A stretch of 64,000 nt of DNA from assembly GCA_018881555.1 (NCBI GenBank), contig JACAXG010000050.1, positions 558,001-622,000 on the forward strand. The letters are read 5' to 3'. The notes below the pieces were generated by a model. The model worked only from the letters and a program-made list of their open reading frames with translations, was not told the origin of the DNA and searched no databases. This DNA comes from Amblyornis subalaris (lineage: Eukaryota; Chordata; Aves; Passeriformes; Ptilonorhynchidae). Shown piece by piece: positions 49,133 to 62,733 of this stretch (position 1 is its first letter; the number at the start of each line of letters is the position of its first letter). A program made the translations under genes and the position numbers.

Positions 49133-52100
49133 TGTTTTCCTGAAATGACCACCATGAATTCATAGGTCTGGCTTATATTAAAATTAGGTNATGATCAAGG
49201 GTAAGAAAAAAAAAGAGTAAATTTGAACAAATAGGAATGAGATAAATGAGTTAAATTGGAAAAGCGGCAAGAAATAATGTTCCTTGGGAAAATGACTAAA
49301 ATGATCTATGGAGAGTGACATTGTTGAAAAGCTATTCTAATTATGTAAAGTAGTCAGCAAATCCAGGAAGCTGTCACATGTTTTCTCAAACTGGTTAAAT
49401 TGCTCTCTTATTTCTAACAACATCTTCTTCATCCTACACTGTCCATACAGCCTTGCAATAATTCGTGTTTCCTTCATTTGGCAAAGACATTTTCTTTTGC
49501 ATGTAGACCAACCATTATAATCCATCTCCTTCATTGTCAAGAGACTGCTGATAATTTAGAAATAGTTAAAAGCTTGTATAAGAAACTTTCATCCTACATT
49601 TTCTGAAAAAATGAATTCCTGCCAAAGGTTTTCATTCTCTTTTTGATTAGCACTGCCTGTCCCAGCAAGNATTTTTAAAAAGTATGATCAACACTCAACT
49701 TTCAGCCAAATGTCAGACTGAGAGATATTTTAATGCTATAACTGTTTATCAGAAATCAATATTCTGAGCATTGGTTTCTCTCAGGCTTTTTAATCCTTGA
49801 GCTTCACTACTTATTTATTTATATATTTATTTGCTGTCAATTAAGTTTGTTATTAAGTTTAGAGTAAATGAAAATCAATACGACTGTCTTTTGTCTAGCA
49901 AGTATGAAATATATTGAGTCTAGCAGCATATAGAAAATACAGCATATGAATGTAAATACATTTTCGTATATACAAATCAGAAATGAATCCTTAATGAAAG
50001 GATTCCTCAAAACAACTCAGACTTTTGATCTTTAAAGAGCTGGAAATTAGAATTATATGCTGAACTTCATATTAAAAGGTCTGTTATTAGTGTTCCAATA
50101 TCAAAAGCTCTGCAAAAATAGGAAGTGTCAAAACTGAGATGACTTGTACGTGTTGCTATACAGCCTTGGTGCTTGACAACCTCACTGCAAAGAGCAGCTG
50201 GAGGAAAAGTGACAAGAATAATTCTTTTGAATTGTTAAAACCTTTCTCACCACTTCTGCTCTCATTCCCTTTTTTCTCCCCTAGTCCCATCATCCATTGT
50301 GCCCTCTCCACATTGCTTCTTGTTCTGCTTTAATTTTTCAATTTGTTTCAAAAGACAACAAAAATTTCCTGTCAAGGTAATATTAAAAGAGCTGGAGAGG
50401 AGCAGTCGGCTCTGAGTGGTGGTGTTTCTGCAATCCACCATGCAGTCTGCCAGGGTCATGCTGTAGCACACCCACTTCCAAACTTCAGGATCATTTTGTT
50501 TTCCTACATTGTGCTCCAGCTAAGAAGAGAAAGAAACTCTCTCTCTTCTTTCATACTCTCCTCCTCCTTTGTCCTGTTGAGAAGGACAGCTCAGAAAATA
50601 AACATACTTTTTACAGGAGCTTTGCAACATTTCCATGTGAACCACATCATCTAAGCATTGAAGCAAAACAAGCACTGTGTGGATACAATTTCTTTAGAAG
50701 CAAAATCTGGCTCCTATTTAGATATGTCAAAAGCAGCTGAACTCTGCCCAAACTTACAATTTATTCTGAGTGTGCTGACCATGAAAACATGGCAACACAG
50801 TTAAAACTGAGATCAATGCATCAGAGATAGCAGATAATAATTTGCTTGTAGAGTCACCAGACAGATCCCACAATATCACAGATTTGGGTTTCATCTGCTA
50901 TCATCAGATAGTGCAGTGCTTCCAGCGTGCTCATAAACTTCCCAATCCCTTCGGCGGGAGGCTCTGGGGAAGAAAAGGGCAAGAAAAGAAGCAAGGCAGC
51001 AGCAGTGGAGGAGTGGTGCCTGCAGATCCTTCAGCTGATCTCCTGAGGCATTTCAAAGAAAATATTTATGTGTCTGTTTGTGACAAGCTAACCAACAAGT
51101 GTGAATTCTTAGACGTCACATGGGAATCCGATAAATAAGGGTAAGGAGGCAGGAATCTCTGCATCGCAGTTAAATAATTCAGAGTCATCCAAAAGACTGA
51201 TTTTGGATGTCTTTGAAGCACAAACCCCATATTTGCACTAGAAAGTGAAAGTCTCTTGCTTCCAGGAGCAGTGCTTGTACTGAAGACTCCAGTGCCATTA
51301 CCAGAAGAGACAAGAGTTTTACATGTNGTGCCAGGAAACTTCTTCGGTAATTCAATGGCCATTAATACATATCAATACAAATTTTAAATATGTTGTAATG
51401 TCTCTTTTTGTGACCAGAAGCACTATTGCCTAGGGTTTGGAAAATGAAATTAGTATTCTCTGTGTGGCAGACTCTTTGTGCGTAGCTTTTGCATTTAATA
51501 AAATTAAATTATGTAAAAGTCTAGGCTGTCATTCTCAGTTTTGTACATGACNCTTATGAAAATAGGGAAAAAACTGACCAATTTTTCTATTGTGTTTCCA
51601 AGGAGAATTAATAACTAAAAGGGAAAAAAATAATTATTCCTGGAATAAGCCAGTGCAAATAACCGTAGGACCATTCTTTATTTGAACAACTCCCCACCAA
51701 GTTTCTTTACAAACCTCAGTTGCAGTTGCTGTATTCAATCTTGTTTGCTTTGCCAACCTGTAGAAATAGCTGTTATGGTTTATGTTATGAATGCTACACT
51801 GTGATTGGGTCTGTGCATCCACAAAAGTATCCAACATGCACTGCCTAGTTCTCTTCACAGACAGAAAAGGGAAATGTTAGTGCCAATCAGTTCTTCTNTA
51901 TCACCAGAGCTGGGAGTGGATAGTTTTGGAAATGAAAGGAAGTTACACAGTCCAAGTCCATGTTCCTGGTTGTTGTCTACAGCCAGAGTATTTAAAAGCA
52001 TTCATGTATTTGTCTTATATTATTGCGTGGTGACTGGATCGCTTATTGAAATTAGAAAAGAAATGCTGTATCATTTCAAAATGTATGTTTTGGAAAATGT

Positions 52101-55100
52101 TTGCATAAGTATATAATAAAAATATATTTACCTCCAAATGGAGCTTTAAAATTTTATCTTCCCAAGACATTTGATATAACTGTGTGAGAGGAGGAGAAAG
52201 GAAGAAAAGAGAAGGCAGTAGGGTTTGTATGGATGTCCTTCCTTTCAAATCAGTTAAATGAAAACTTCCCAATCAAATACACAGGAGTTAGGAATATGAC
52301 TCCTAGTCTAGAAAGCAAATTTTAGCATAATATCTGGCAGGAGACAGCTTAGGATGTGGTTAGAGGGGTGGAGCTGGTAGGCAGGAGTTGTAACTCAGTA
52401 AATTACTGATGAATAATTCTGATAATGAAACAAAACTAATTATTGGTTTCTGATGCCAACTGTAAAATGTAGCTTTTGCTTGATGATGCAAACAGGGCTT
52501 GACACTGATGAAAATTAATTTAGGCTGGAGGGAGCAATGTTTTGAACAATTCAAATCAAATCAGAGCTGGTTTAAGTTGCAGTATTTGTAAGAGACATAC
52601 AAACAGGTGTCTTATATACGTAGACATCAAACCAGGTGATGCTAAAATGGATTACAGTCTTTTAGTCCCATCTTCCGAAGTCCTTTATATGGGGATATAT
52701 GCACAGCTTTATGTATACTCATATGTCCTTAGTTGTGATTATTCATACTCATCTTGACAGTTCAAGAGCTGATCATCTTAGGAGAATCACTATTCTTCAG
52801 CTCCCATCTTCCAAATTATGTCTAAGCAGAGCAGAAAATTAATGGCAGCTTATTTTCCTTTCGAAAATGACATATTTGCAGAGTCCTATGGAAATAAAAT
52901 CCACTGAATAACTTCCTGAATTTCCTCTACTCTTTGCTGGTTTTTACGGGACAAATCAAGGAAAGGAAAGGTTAATGGAACTACATTTTACTTTAGTTCA
53001 CATCAGCATAAGCTTGGAGTGACTCCTGACTTCCTAGTGAGGTTGCTCTAAATATACAGTGATACAAATGGGAAAATAAATTGATTCATAAAACTGCATG
53101 TCCTGATATTTTTTTTTAATATCTCAAAACTTTTCTTGGCACTACCCTGAATTTAAAATGCAATTCAGAGGAATTAATTTGAATGTTAAAATAGCTGCTT
53201 CTAGGCTTTCCTAGGTGTGATTTAATCTCAGTTTAGAAATTAATTATTTTTCATTTAGTTTTGTATTGCTGCATTGTTTTTACAGTCACCATTTCAGCCC
53301 GTGTTATTTCAATTTCAGCGATCAGGTACTAAGAAATACTGCCTGTCAGACTTCACTTTGCAGCAAACTAACCAGAGGTTCTGTAAGTCTGATTCCTAAA
53401 TTTGTCTGGTGCAACTGATAGTAGTAAAAAACACAAAATATTTGAAATATTTTGGTGGGGTTTGCCCATCAGGCACAACTTAAATTGGAAGCACTGTGTT
53501 CATTGCATGCTTATTGGAGGTATATAGAAAACATTATTTTTTCATATGAAAACAACTTGCTTTTTTTTAATGAAAAATGTCTTTGTGTCATGGGGAAGAG
53601 CTGGTTATTTTGATTGTGGCAGTTAAAGTTAGGTGATGTTTTAGAGGATCTCTTGTATTATAGGATCTATTTGTGTTTGCAAAGTAAAATTTGACATTTA
53701 ATGATGCTAAAAAATCTTCTGGATTATTTAGCACTTGCTGCTAATAACCAGATAAAAACAACAGGACAGTTGTTAGAATAAAGTGTGGGCTTCCTATTTC
53801 TTGTTTGGAGCAAGACTTAAATGTAGTGGCAGTAAATAGTTGTAATCATGGGAAACAAAGCCAGAACATAAACATTTTAAAAGTTTGTTAGAAAACAGAT
53901 TGTTTTTTTTCTTAATGTTCTGTTGCTTCTGTAGAGGCATGGGAATCACTGAGAGAGAAGGGGGAGGGAGGATGTGGGCAGCAAGAGGTGAAATATTTGT
54001 TTCTCCAGAGGTTAAACTGATTAATCAGTTTTAATCACAGCTCAGAAAACTTGTCTTTCCACATCTGACAACTGAACTCAGAAATGTGTAACTATGCCTT
54101 CTCTGCACTTCAGACAAAAGCAGAGATGACAGGTTTGACCACCTTCCACATCTTGGAGAAGCACCAGGAGGATTCAGGAAGCTTTTTTCCTTTAGCTAGA
54201 AGCATTAGGTCAGTTGTACATTGAAGGCACAACAGTGCCTGGAGTTATTGCAGACACCAGTCATAGGGTGGCCCATCACTTCAGGGAGCTACTGTAGAAA
54301 CAAGGAAAGAAGCAATGGTCTCTCACTGCAACCTAGTTTGCAGTCACAACTCTTCCTAGTGTTTCTAAGATCTTCATAGCACAATTTTGCTTGGTTTTAT
54401 GTAAATAAAGAAAATCCTACAGGAAAACTCAGACCAGTCAAATGAAGCTGTGACTTTCCAAGCATGCCTGGATGGATATGAAGTAAGCCAGCCTTCTCAC
54501 TTAAGAGGAAACTATAACTACATTTTCATTAAACAAAAACCAGAACTTGTGGACTCATACCTGTAATAATTTAAATGAATTAAGAATTATAATTTATTTA
54601 AATTACCACAGAAGTTTATGCTCCTAACAAAACTGAAAGATTGCTCTTATTTTTAGCTATCACAATTCTGGTTTTTTTTCTTTTTCTTTTTGAATTTCTA
54701 ATCAGTTTTCATTACTGTATCATAAAATATTTGAAAGTTGAGCAGGGTTTAGTGATTTTTGGCTGGTTGTTTGTTTGTTTTTTAATTTATTTCCTCTTTT
54801 ACAAGATGGTAATTATATGTAGTTTGAATATCTTTGGAAAATATAATAAGTGAGAAACAGCACTTGTATTGTCTCATGTATGTAACAGCCCTAATACAGA
54901 TATTGTACTCTTATCTGGATGCTTTTATCTTAGAAACTTGATATATTTTGCGGACATGCATAAGCTTCTTAAATAGTGTCTAAGATGATGGCACTTCATA
55001 GAAGTAAAATCTATTCTTGTAAAAACCAATACCAATATTTTGGTACCTTTTTGGTATTCTTTTAGATAAACTGCCTTGTTAACACACATTTGGGTAGTGT

Positions 55101-58100
55101 TTTAATGGAAGTATTCATTTAGGATGAAATAAATTTCTGTTGAGAAGACTAATACAGCTTTAGAAAGAAATTTAAGTCAGGGTTTTATTGGGGCCTTTTT
55201 GGGACCTAGCTGCTGCATAAACTTTATCTACATATTTGCATAGGCACATTTTCCACTTTGAAAACATACCATAAAGAGTTTGAGTTTTGAAATTGATTTT
55301 GAAATTGAAGGGAGTTTAAAATTGAAATTGTATGTCTCTATTTCTATTTTTATTTTGTGTTTTAAATTCCAGAAGTGGAGAAATCCCTGAAGTGTGGAAA
55401 ATTGTTGTGTATACAAAACTTCTATAGTGCATCTTTTTGCAAGAACAACCTTAGTTGTATCAACTACAGCGTTTTTAATACCTGAGCTGTTGTTAAAATT
55501 TCCTTATACAGTTATTATTTTGCAATTAGCTTTACTATATTGGGACCTGCATGGAGACTTAAGGAATAGAATTTGGCTGCTATCCATTTCTACTTTTCCA
55601 AAAAAAAAACCTATGTTCTTGGTGTGCTGGAGCTCTGTTGCTCCCCATTTCTTCAGGCTCCACAGCCTCCTAAGGAGGCACTATGCTGAAACACCACCAC
55701 AGGCACTGGGTTTCCTTAAACTGAGACACTCCCTTCCCCAACTCTGCTGTCCACAGGTCATGAATTCATCTCTCGCTTGCTGCCTGGGGTATTTTAGTCG
55801 TATTTACAAGTCTCCTTGACTGTGCTTTCCTGCCTGATATGCAGATCTAGATTTAAAGGTGGAACGATGTAGGAGTTTCTTCCCTCCTTATCTTCTCCGC
55901 TTCATAATACCCCTCTGTGCAGGGGGGATGCCCACCATCACACTGCCTCTGGGAGCCGTCCCTGGTAAGTCCCCAGTATGGTGTTTATTTTACCTATTTG
56001 CAAAAGTAGGGGAAAGTTTAAGCTAGCCCATACCTTGTGGTCAAGTCTCAGTCCCGTTGTAACATCGATATAGACTTAAATCCACAGTAAAAACCCCTGT
56101 GTCCCTGCTGAGGTGAAATTGCCTTGAAGGGAGAAAGGCAGGGAAATCTTGCACAACACATCGAAATTTAACTGTTTCTGGCTCTCCTCCCCAGCAGCAT
56201 TCTCCTCAGAAATTCTTTTTGCTTACACAAATGAAAAGCCTTAAGCTCAGTTTTGAATATAGATCTGAGTACAATGTACAGAACTGAGTACCTTGTGGGT
56301 ATTTACAGAATATATTTAGTAACCAAATAAATCCTATTTCATTAGGACTGGGAAGAAATTTCCCTTGGCTTGCTTTCACTCATAAACCTCTCTCTTGGGC
56401 TTTCTTATATTTCTTCTCTTCCTGAAAAATCTATCAGAGACTGATAAAATATACATCTATTGATATTTTAGATTTTTCATTTAATTCTGTCATGGAATCA
56501 AATAATGCTGCACTTCATGTGCTTTTGACAACTTCTGTGTATAAGGTGCCAATGACACCCAAAAGTGGTACCTCTGTTATGCTGTTTGTGTTCTGGCATT
56601 GGAGATTTTATATGCCCAAGCCAATATGAATCAGTGCAGGACGTGCATGTGTGAGACTGGCTGGNTACTTTGTAAGTGGCCAGAATTTCTGCAGTTGATT
56701 AAAGAAGCTTCTCTTTTCTTTAATTATTAATACTGTCGGATAGGCAAAATGTAGACCTGGGTCTGGATGCGAGACTGATTGCTGCTTTATCAACCCCATT
56801 CACAGGTGGAAAATTGCCACTTGCTCTGTGCAGTGTGGTGAAATCTGTGCAAATGCAACATCCATTTGAAAGGTAATTGAGTATCTGTGGGATACACAGA
56901 TTTGTCTTATTCTGAGGTGTTGAAGACTTCTAAAACACAATATCCAGCCTTGGCTCACAGGAGCAGACTAGGTGTAGGGAGAGCAGACAACTTTATTCAG
57001 GTGCTTTTAGGTGATGTTTGGGCCTGGCTTTCCCACACATACATGGTTTGTTGGATGGAGAGGACTGCAGGACAAAATGGGAAACAATTGTTCATGAATA
57101 TCCAAAGCTAGAAAAATCATGCAGTATGTTCACATGAGATGGTAAGANGCGGTGGAGTAGACACTCCAGCTCAGCTTGTGAGCTGTTTCCTAATATATTT
57201 CATATCCTGAAAGCCTCTTCTTGCTTTTCTGATACATTGCTGAGAGGAGTCACCCACTTAAAATCTTCTAATGACTGTTTCAGCAATAAGTAGCATTTTA
57301 CAGTGAGTATTTTACTCTTTGTAGTCAGCCAAACTGGTTATTATGTGCATCAGAGTCACAGGAGAGAGAGTCACTCCTGATGCGAGGGATCACTGTTTCC
57401 AACTTTTCTTTCTGAAAATCCAGTGAAGGTATTGACCATAGTTTAGGAGATGTTGCAGATCCAAATCATGTGTATTGCATTTGAACTCACAAATAATCAG
57501 CAGCTGTCCTTAGCTAGAGGTCAGCCAATGTTCACATCAAGTTTACATCACATTTCATCTCCTAGTAAATCTCTAGAAATACATGTCGTCTAGTCAGGCT
57601 ACTCATCATCTACTCCAGGTTAGGCTACAATGTGACAATGTCAGTTGATATCCTAAAAGTAGTAGACTACCACTTTTTTTCACTTTTGCCATTTAAAAAA
57701 AAATGAACATAACTAATCTACATACAGTTTAACGCCCTACAGTGTTGGTAGTGAATAAACTACATTTCTCTTTCTTTTTTCATTTCACAAATAAATAGAA
57801 AATATTCTTGAAATAATTGCTTTAACAGAGAGGATTAGAAATGTAACATCACTGGACATTTTTTNTAACTATTCTAGTGTTCTCAGCCTTTACTATTTGC
57901 AGCAGGGTCTTTCAGTTTTTATTTTCCTTCTGTTTGTGAATAGCTTGCTCTTGTAATTGATCCCTGCGGGGATTTTGTAACTCAGACTTCCTTTTTAAAG
58001 GATATTTCCAATTAGGCCAGCAGTTTGTTTATATACTAGGATAAAAGAAGCATGTCACTTTCAGTAGAATGAACCACTTTTTAGATTGTGAAGAAAACGT

Positions 58101-59049
58101 GTTAAGGACGTCTAAGACCAAAGTTTTTAACCAAACTGAAAACAAAGATTGTCAAAAAAAAAAATCTTTCTGCAGAGAAGAAAACCTTTGTAAGAATTTG
58201 GCCATAAATGTAAAGCCCTCAGTATGCAGCCTGCAAAGTAAAGATATATTCATAATTATTGGTTTAAATATACTGAGAAGAAATACAGTGTGAAAACTAG
58301 GAATAAATGTTTTTGTTAGTGATGTCTGTTATTTTTCTGTGAAGAACCACAGTTAAAAATACAATTATGCACTGTCATGTCACGTTTCTAATACTGCGGG
58401 GAAAGGCAAGTAGGAGTGAAGGGGCAGCAAAACCTACCAGATGCTGAACATTTTGTCTGTGGGCATGCTAATAAAGGAAAACTCTTATTCATAGCATTTT
58501 TTTAAGGATGAATATATTTTGCTTAAAATGAGTCATTACTGCATTAATCTATTTTCATCATGTATATTTTTCACATATAACACACAATAGAGGCTTTACC
58601 TGGACCCCAAACACTTTTCCTTCTTAGTTTCCAAATTTAGCTATGCTAGTGTGCTAGTGCTTTTTAGAAGCAAGAGTACTACCAGCAATTAGAGATAATC
58701 CTTATAAATAAACTGATTGCTTTATTGCAATCAGTATGAACTTAGCAAAACTTTGTATTGACATGCTGCACTTAGTAATAGCTGTATTCGAATATCATTT
58801 AAAACACAAGACCATATTTTATAAAGTCATTAATGCAGTAGTTTTATTGAGGCAAGTGCATTCTAGTAATTGTCTTCAGTATTGCTTTGCTTTAGTTTTA
58901 AAGATAAGCTGTATGAAATAGTACTTAGACAAGTGGAGTTTCTGTATTGCCTTTTAGTTACTTTTATTGATTATCCTTTACTTGACAAAAGCATTTCTTC
59001 ATTGAATTTGCAAAGGTCATTTAAATAAGTGCTCTCAAAAAATGAACCC
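49133..59049. other. AT-rich non-coding DNA, long interval without genes
   Basis: No gene was recognised. The longest frame, 55394-55819 (141 codons, plus), lies in a less AT-rich stretch but has no domain, and its start lies in AT-rich DNA. Frames at 50343-50654, 50842-51138 and 51066-51362 overlap on opposite strands without identifiable products. An imperfect 12-bp tandem repeat (TTTTGAAATTGA, twice) lies at 55285-55308. TTTG-rich DNA is at about 54768-54785 and A-rich runs at about 55600-55609 and 58157-58166. No CR1 or LTR was recognised. Confidence 0.55.
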
Positions 59050-59056
59050 TCAAGAT

Positions 59057-59540
59057 CTAGTGATTAAAATTAGTCTGTGGTCTAAACCTTTGTCTTGATA
59101 GACTAATTGAAGTATAACTCAGGGTAAGAACACCCAGTTTTATTGGATTGTTCCACCAGCTTGTTTCCAGATTTTGAATCATATCTCTGATGTGGGTCCT
59201 ATCCATGTCATCTGGATTTTTCATATTCACAGGAGACATTTCAAGTGAGCTGCCTTGCCCAGGATTGCTGTTTTTCATGTGTGTGACTCTGATGCATGAG
59301 GGCTGTCGCTTGCCTGAGCTGATGCGGAANCAGAGCTTTCACCGTCCCGTAATCCCCTGCCGACTGGCCAAGCTGACGCGTGGCCCTTACAGCAGGGCTG
59401 CGATGACACACCACCCACAGTGCTGTGACACTTCCATTCACACTCCTTCACTTCACCTCAGTAAGATGGAAAGTATCTTTCTGAGCTGACATCTTCACCT
59501 CTCGCTCCCTCCTGGTTATCAAGCTGTGGCAGGGACTGGT
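59057..59540 (-). pseudogene. Unidentified coding-like block with frame breaks
   Basis: On the minus strand a 73-codon frame (59278 to 59057) reads MKNSNPGQGS, then NMKNPDDMDRTHIRDM, SWWNNPIKLG and ends RPQTNFNH with a stop. Its composition is not that of random AT-rich DNA. The same frame is open further upstream for about 23 codons until a TGA near 59345. A second frame overlapping it upstream (59441 to 59241) contains GDYGTVKAL and continues back past a stop toward 59500. Several frames joined by one-base shifts would be the pattern of a decayed exon or retrocopy. I do not recognise the protein, no splice sites were fixed, and chance cannot be excluded. Confidence 0.25.
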
Positions 59541-62500
59541 TTTCAATAACTCCCCGCTTCCACTAGTCAAATGAAATTATATGTATTTCCTGATTACATT
59601 CTTGAGGTCTTCACAGCAATTTCAGCTCCAGTTGGGAGAAAAGAACAGACTCAGAATTAAAAATTTGAGGAAGTGTGGGATTAAGAGATCATTAAGCACT
59701 GATCTTCATCAGTAGATATAGTCTAAAATGATAGTCTCTACATGTCCCTACTCCTAGTACAGAAGTGTTTTAGCTTGCATTATCATCATTGTTCAGCTCT
59801 TATTTCAGTAGAGCTGCATGTCTCAGCCTGGCCATCCTGTGGCATAGGCTGCATCTGTAGCTTTTGAAGCAACAGGATGTTTTTATGCTGGATGTAGTCT
59901 ATGAGCAGCAAGTGTTCATTGGTGGGAACAATTACTCAAATTACTGTTATTAGTACTTCTTGCATGAATGCAAGCAAACCATAATTGANTAAAAGAAAAA
60001 TAAAGGAATAAAAGTATTTTTCATGGGAACTGAAAAGTGACAAGCTCCTACAAGCACAGAAGGGCACAAAAATGTAATTCCTGTCAAAAGATGTTGTAAA
60101 CCTTTTTTATTGTAGATAAGAGACCTTCAGAAGATGAAAACTTTAAAACCTGTGATCACATTTTTATTGAGTTTCAGGTGTGAGTGTTGTGAGTAAGCCT
60201 TTTTTATTACAGTTGTTCCTGATACAAATAACATTTGATCTGGCAAGGTAAATATGTTCTCAGAGTCTATAACAGCAGAGGACAAGTCTTTAATTTCTCT
60301 AGTACTGGNTTCTTCCGTTGCAAAACATTTAGGTGCCAAATATACCTTTCTATCCGATTAAATTTTAAAACTATACATTTTTCTAGACTTGAAAAAATTA
60401 TAGACAGCTAAAACTCATTGGATTCTCTAGTCCATCTCTTTGCTAATNGGAGTTTCCTTCTTCTAGTACTTCTCACTTGCCAGTTTAGTCTGTTTATGTT
60501 GTTTGCCAGTTTAACATTTTAAGAACGTTCTTTAGATCTTCAAATGTATCCTAAAGACTGATAGTTCATGGTGCCAGGTGTCATAGTGAAACCAGGACCC
60601 CAGGAAATCTTCCCTTCACTCGTGTATAATTGAGGACCCTCCTTATAACGCTAAATAAAATCCTCCCTTTCTTGAAGCTGCGCTATGGGGGTTTTTGCCC
60701 CTGCTGTCAACCTCCTCATTATTTCTGAGACACTTGTACTTCGTTGCTGTGAATAACTTCTTTGAAGATATAGGCACAACCTGTGAGAATAATAATGTTA
60801 CACTTATACTGTTACAATTTCCAAAGTTACTTGGTGCCCTTCCACACTGTATTTCTCCTGCCTTTGTCATTTTGTTTAAACAATATGTTTCCTCACTCTC
60901 TTCCCATAACTCAAGGACTTCTATTCCTTTTTTTTTTCTTTAATCTTTAGTTATTTTGTAAGTATCTTGAACAGATTAAGTTGNCTGGAACAAATCTTTT
61001 AACCTTTCTGTCGTCTCGATATGAAATATCACAGAATTGTACATAAGGCTGTGGGTCATGAAGATGTCTAAGGGAAACTGAAATTAATTTATTACTAAAA
61101 GATAAAGGCATATTTGGGTAAAAAAAAAAAAATGTGTAATTTTTTCTTTTGTTCATATGTCAAAACTTCAGAACCTCAAAAGAACTTTCTTCCTTAACTG
61201 CAATATATATTATTACTACTGCTGAAGTATTGTGAGGCATGTAGCTCCCATGTAGGCTTAAAGGGGTAAGGATGTCAAGTTCTGCAGAATCAATTTGAAA
61301 CCTGTAGCCTGAAACCTAGTCCTGCCTGTAATGTTTTCAGTTCACCTGTTAAAAAATTACTAAAATAAGATTAATTCAAAATTAAAGGAAACACATCAAA
61401 AGATGATATCTCTCCAAAGCAATTTATTTTTGTAATTTCTCCAAAATTCAGGGTGAATATTATGAACTACCAAGTTAATTTGGATAGTTAATATTTCAAA
61501 TAAATATGACTGTGAAGTATAGCAAAATTGTAAAAAAATAATTCTCAGAAGGATGATGTTTAAAATTCTTTCTCATTTTCCACTAATTTTCTTTTTATAT
61601 ATGCTCTGATTCTGTAGTCTCAGATATGTAACTGATATTCCCTTAGGGAAGTCAAAATCAATTGCCTAGACAATTGTTTTCACATTGGCAATTGCACAGA
61701 TATTTGCATAGTAATTTTTTCTGATCAGCACCAGTGGATTTTCCAGAAGATGCTGCTGGGAAGTAGTTTGGTAGTGCAGAGGGACTATCCATTGTTCCAG
61801 CACAAATATAGTAAAGAAGGGAAGTTAATGCAGTATCCATTAGGAATGACCGAGTATCCATTCTCTTTCCATTGTTTTAGCCCTTGCCCACAATTCACTT
61901 GCTCTCTGGCCTTGAGGATTCTGATTCATTAACAAAAGGGAGAAAAGAACNTTAATATTTCACTCAAATATGTTTTTCTATGAAATTCAGTTCCAAGCAT
62001 CTGTCCAAAGTAGTTTTGCTACATGTATTATAATTATAATATGTAAGTGTGTGTGTTTTATATATAAAATATGCAAAAATACATGTTTGGTATCAAGAGT
62101 TTTCTAAATCAAATGCTTAACATCTGAGGTTGCATTCTGACTCACTGGAAACTTAGAAGATAATAATTTTTTTTTTTTTCTGAAAAAGTACAATTTCCAA
62201 GAAGTAGAAATATTTGCATTAAGAGTTTCTGTAGAAGTATTGTCTTGGTAAAAATCAATATGAATTTTTCAGGTAGGTTTTACTCTATAAGTGGTGATTT
62301 GATTTCATTTTCATCTGGACTCGGTATGCCCTGGAAGTTTCTTGCCTCTGAATATTGAGACAGCTGTGCCGAGCCAGAANATAAAAATGGAACTTGCAGA
62401 CACTGCATGGCCTAATTCTCTGTGATATAGATGCAAAGTGCTGTAAGTCATTGCAGTCCACTAAAGGTGGGACAGAATCAAATACCAGCATGTCAGAAAT

Positions 62501-62733
62501 TCCTTCAGGAAGAGAGAGTTCACNTTTCACTCACCTCTGGTTTCTGGTTGTTTAATCGACATTATTTGCTACAAGAGGAATTTGCAGGCCAAGATAAATC
62601 ATATTTGCTTCTGTAACAGAAATATAAAGTATATGTTGATTGAACTTTTTCCTAGAATTTTGTAAAGTGTCACTAACCCTTTTTACTCTCAAACAACCAT
62701 TGCACATACCTGTAGAGTGTAGTCTGACAATTA
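59541..62733. other. AT-rich non-coding DNA
   Basis: No gene is supported. Frames at 60127-60339, 60643-60943, 60947-61156, 61658-61932 and 62285-62616 overlap on both strands and show nothing recognisable. An A13 run is at about 61120-61132, a T13 run at about 62167-62180 and a TG/TA microsatellite at about 62040-62075. Confidence 0.6.

Noticed and set aside
50842..51362. Opposing 98-codon frames overlapping by about 70 bp
   Set aside because: Neither has a recognisable domain or splice signals, and one spans an ambiguous base.
55394..55819. 141-codon plus-strand frame
   Set aside because: No domain, no splice or promoter context, and hydrophobic content explained by T-rich DNA. Kept only as a note in the interval description.
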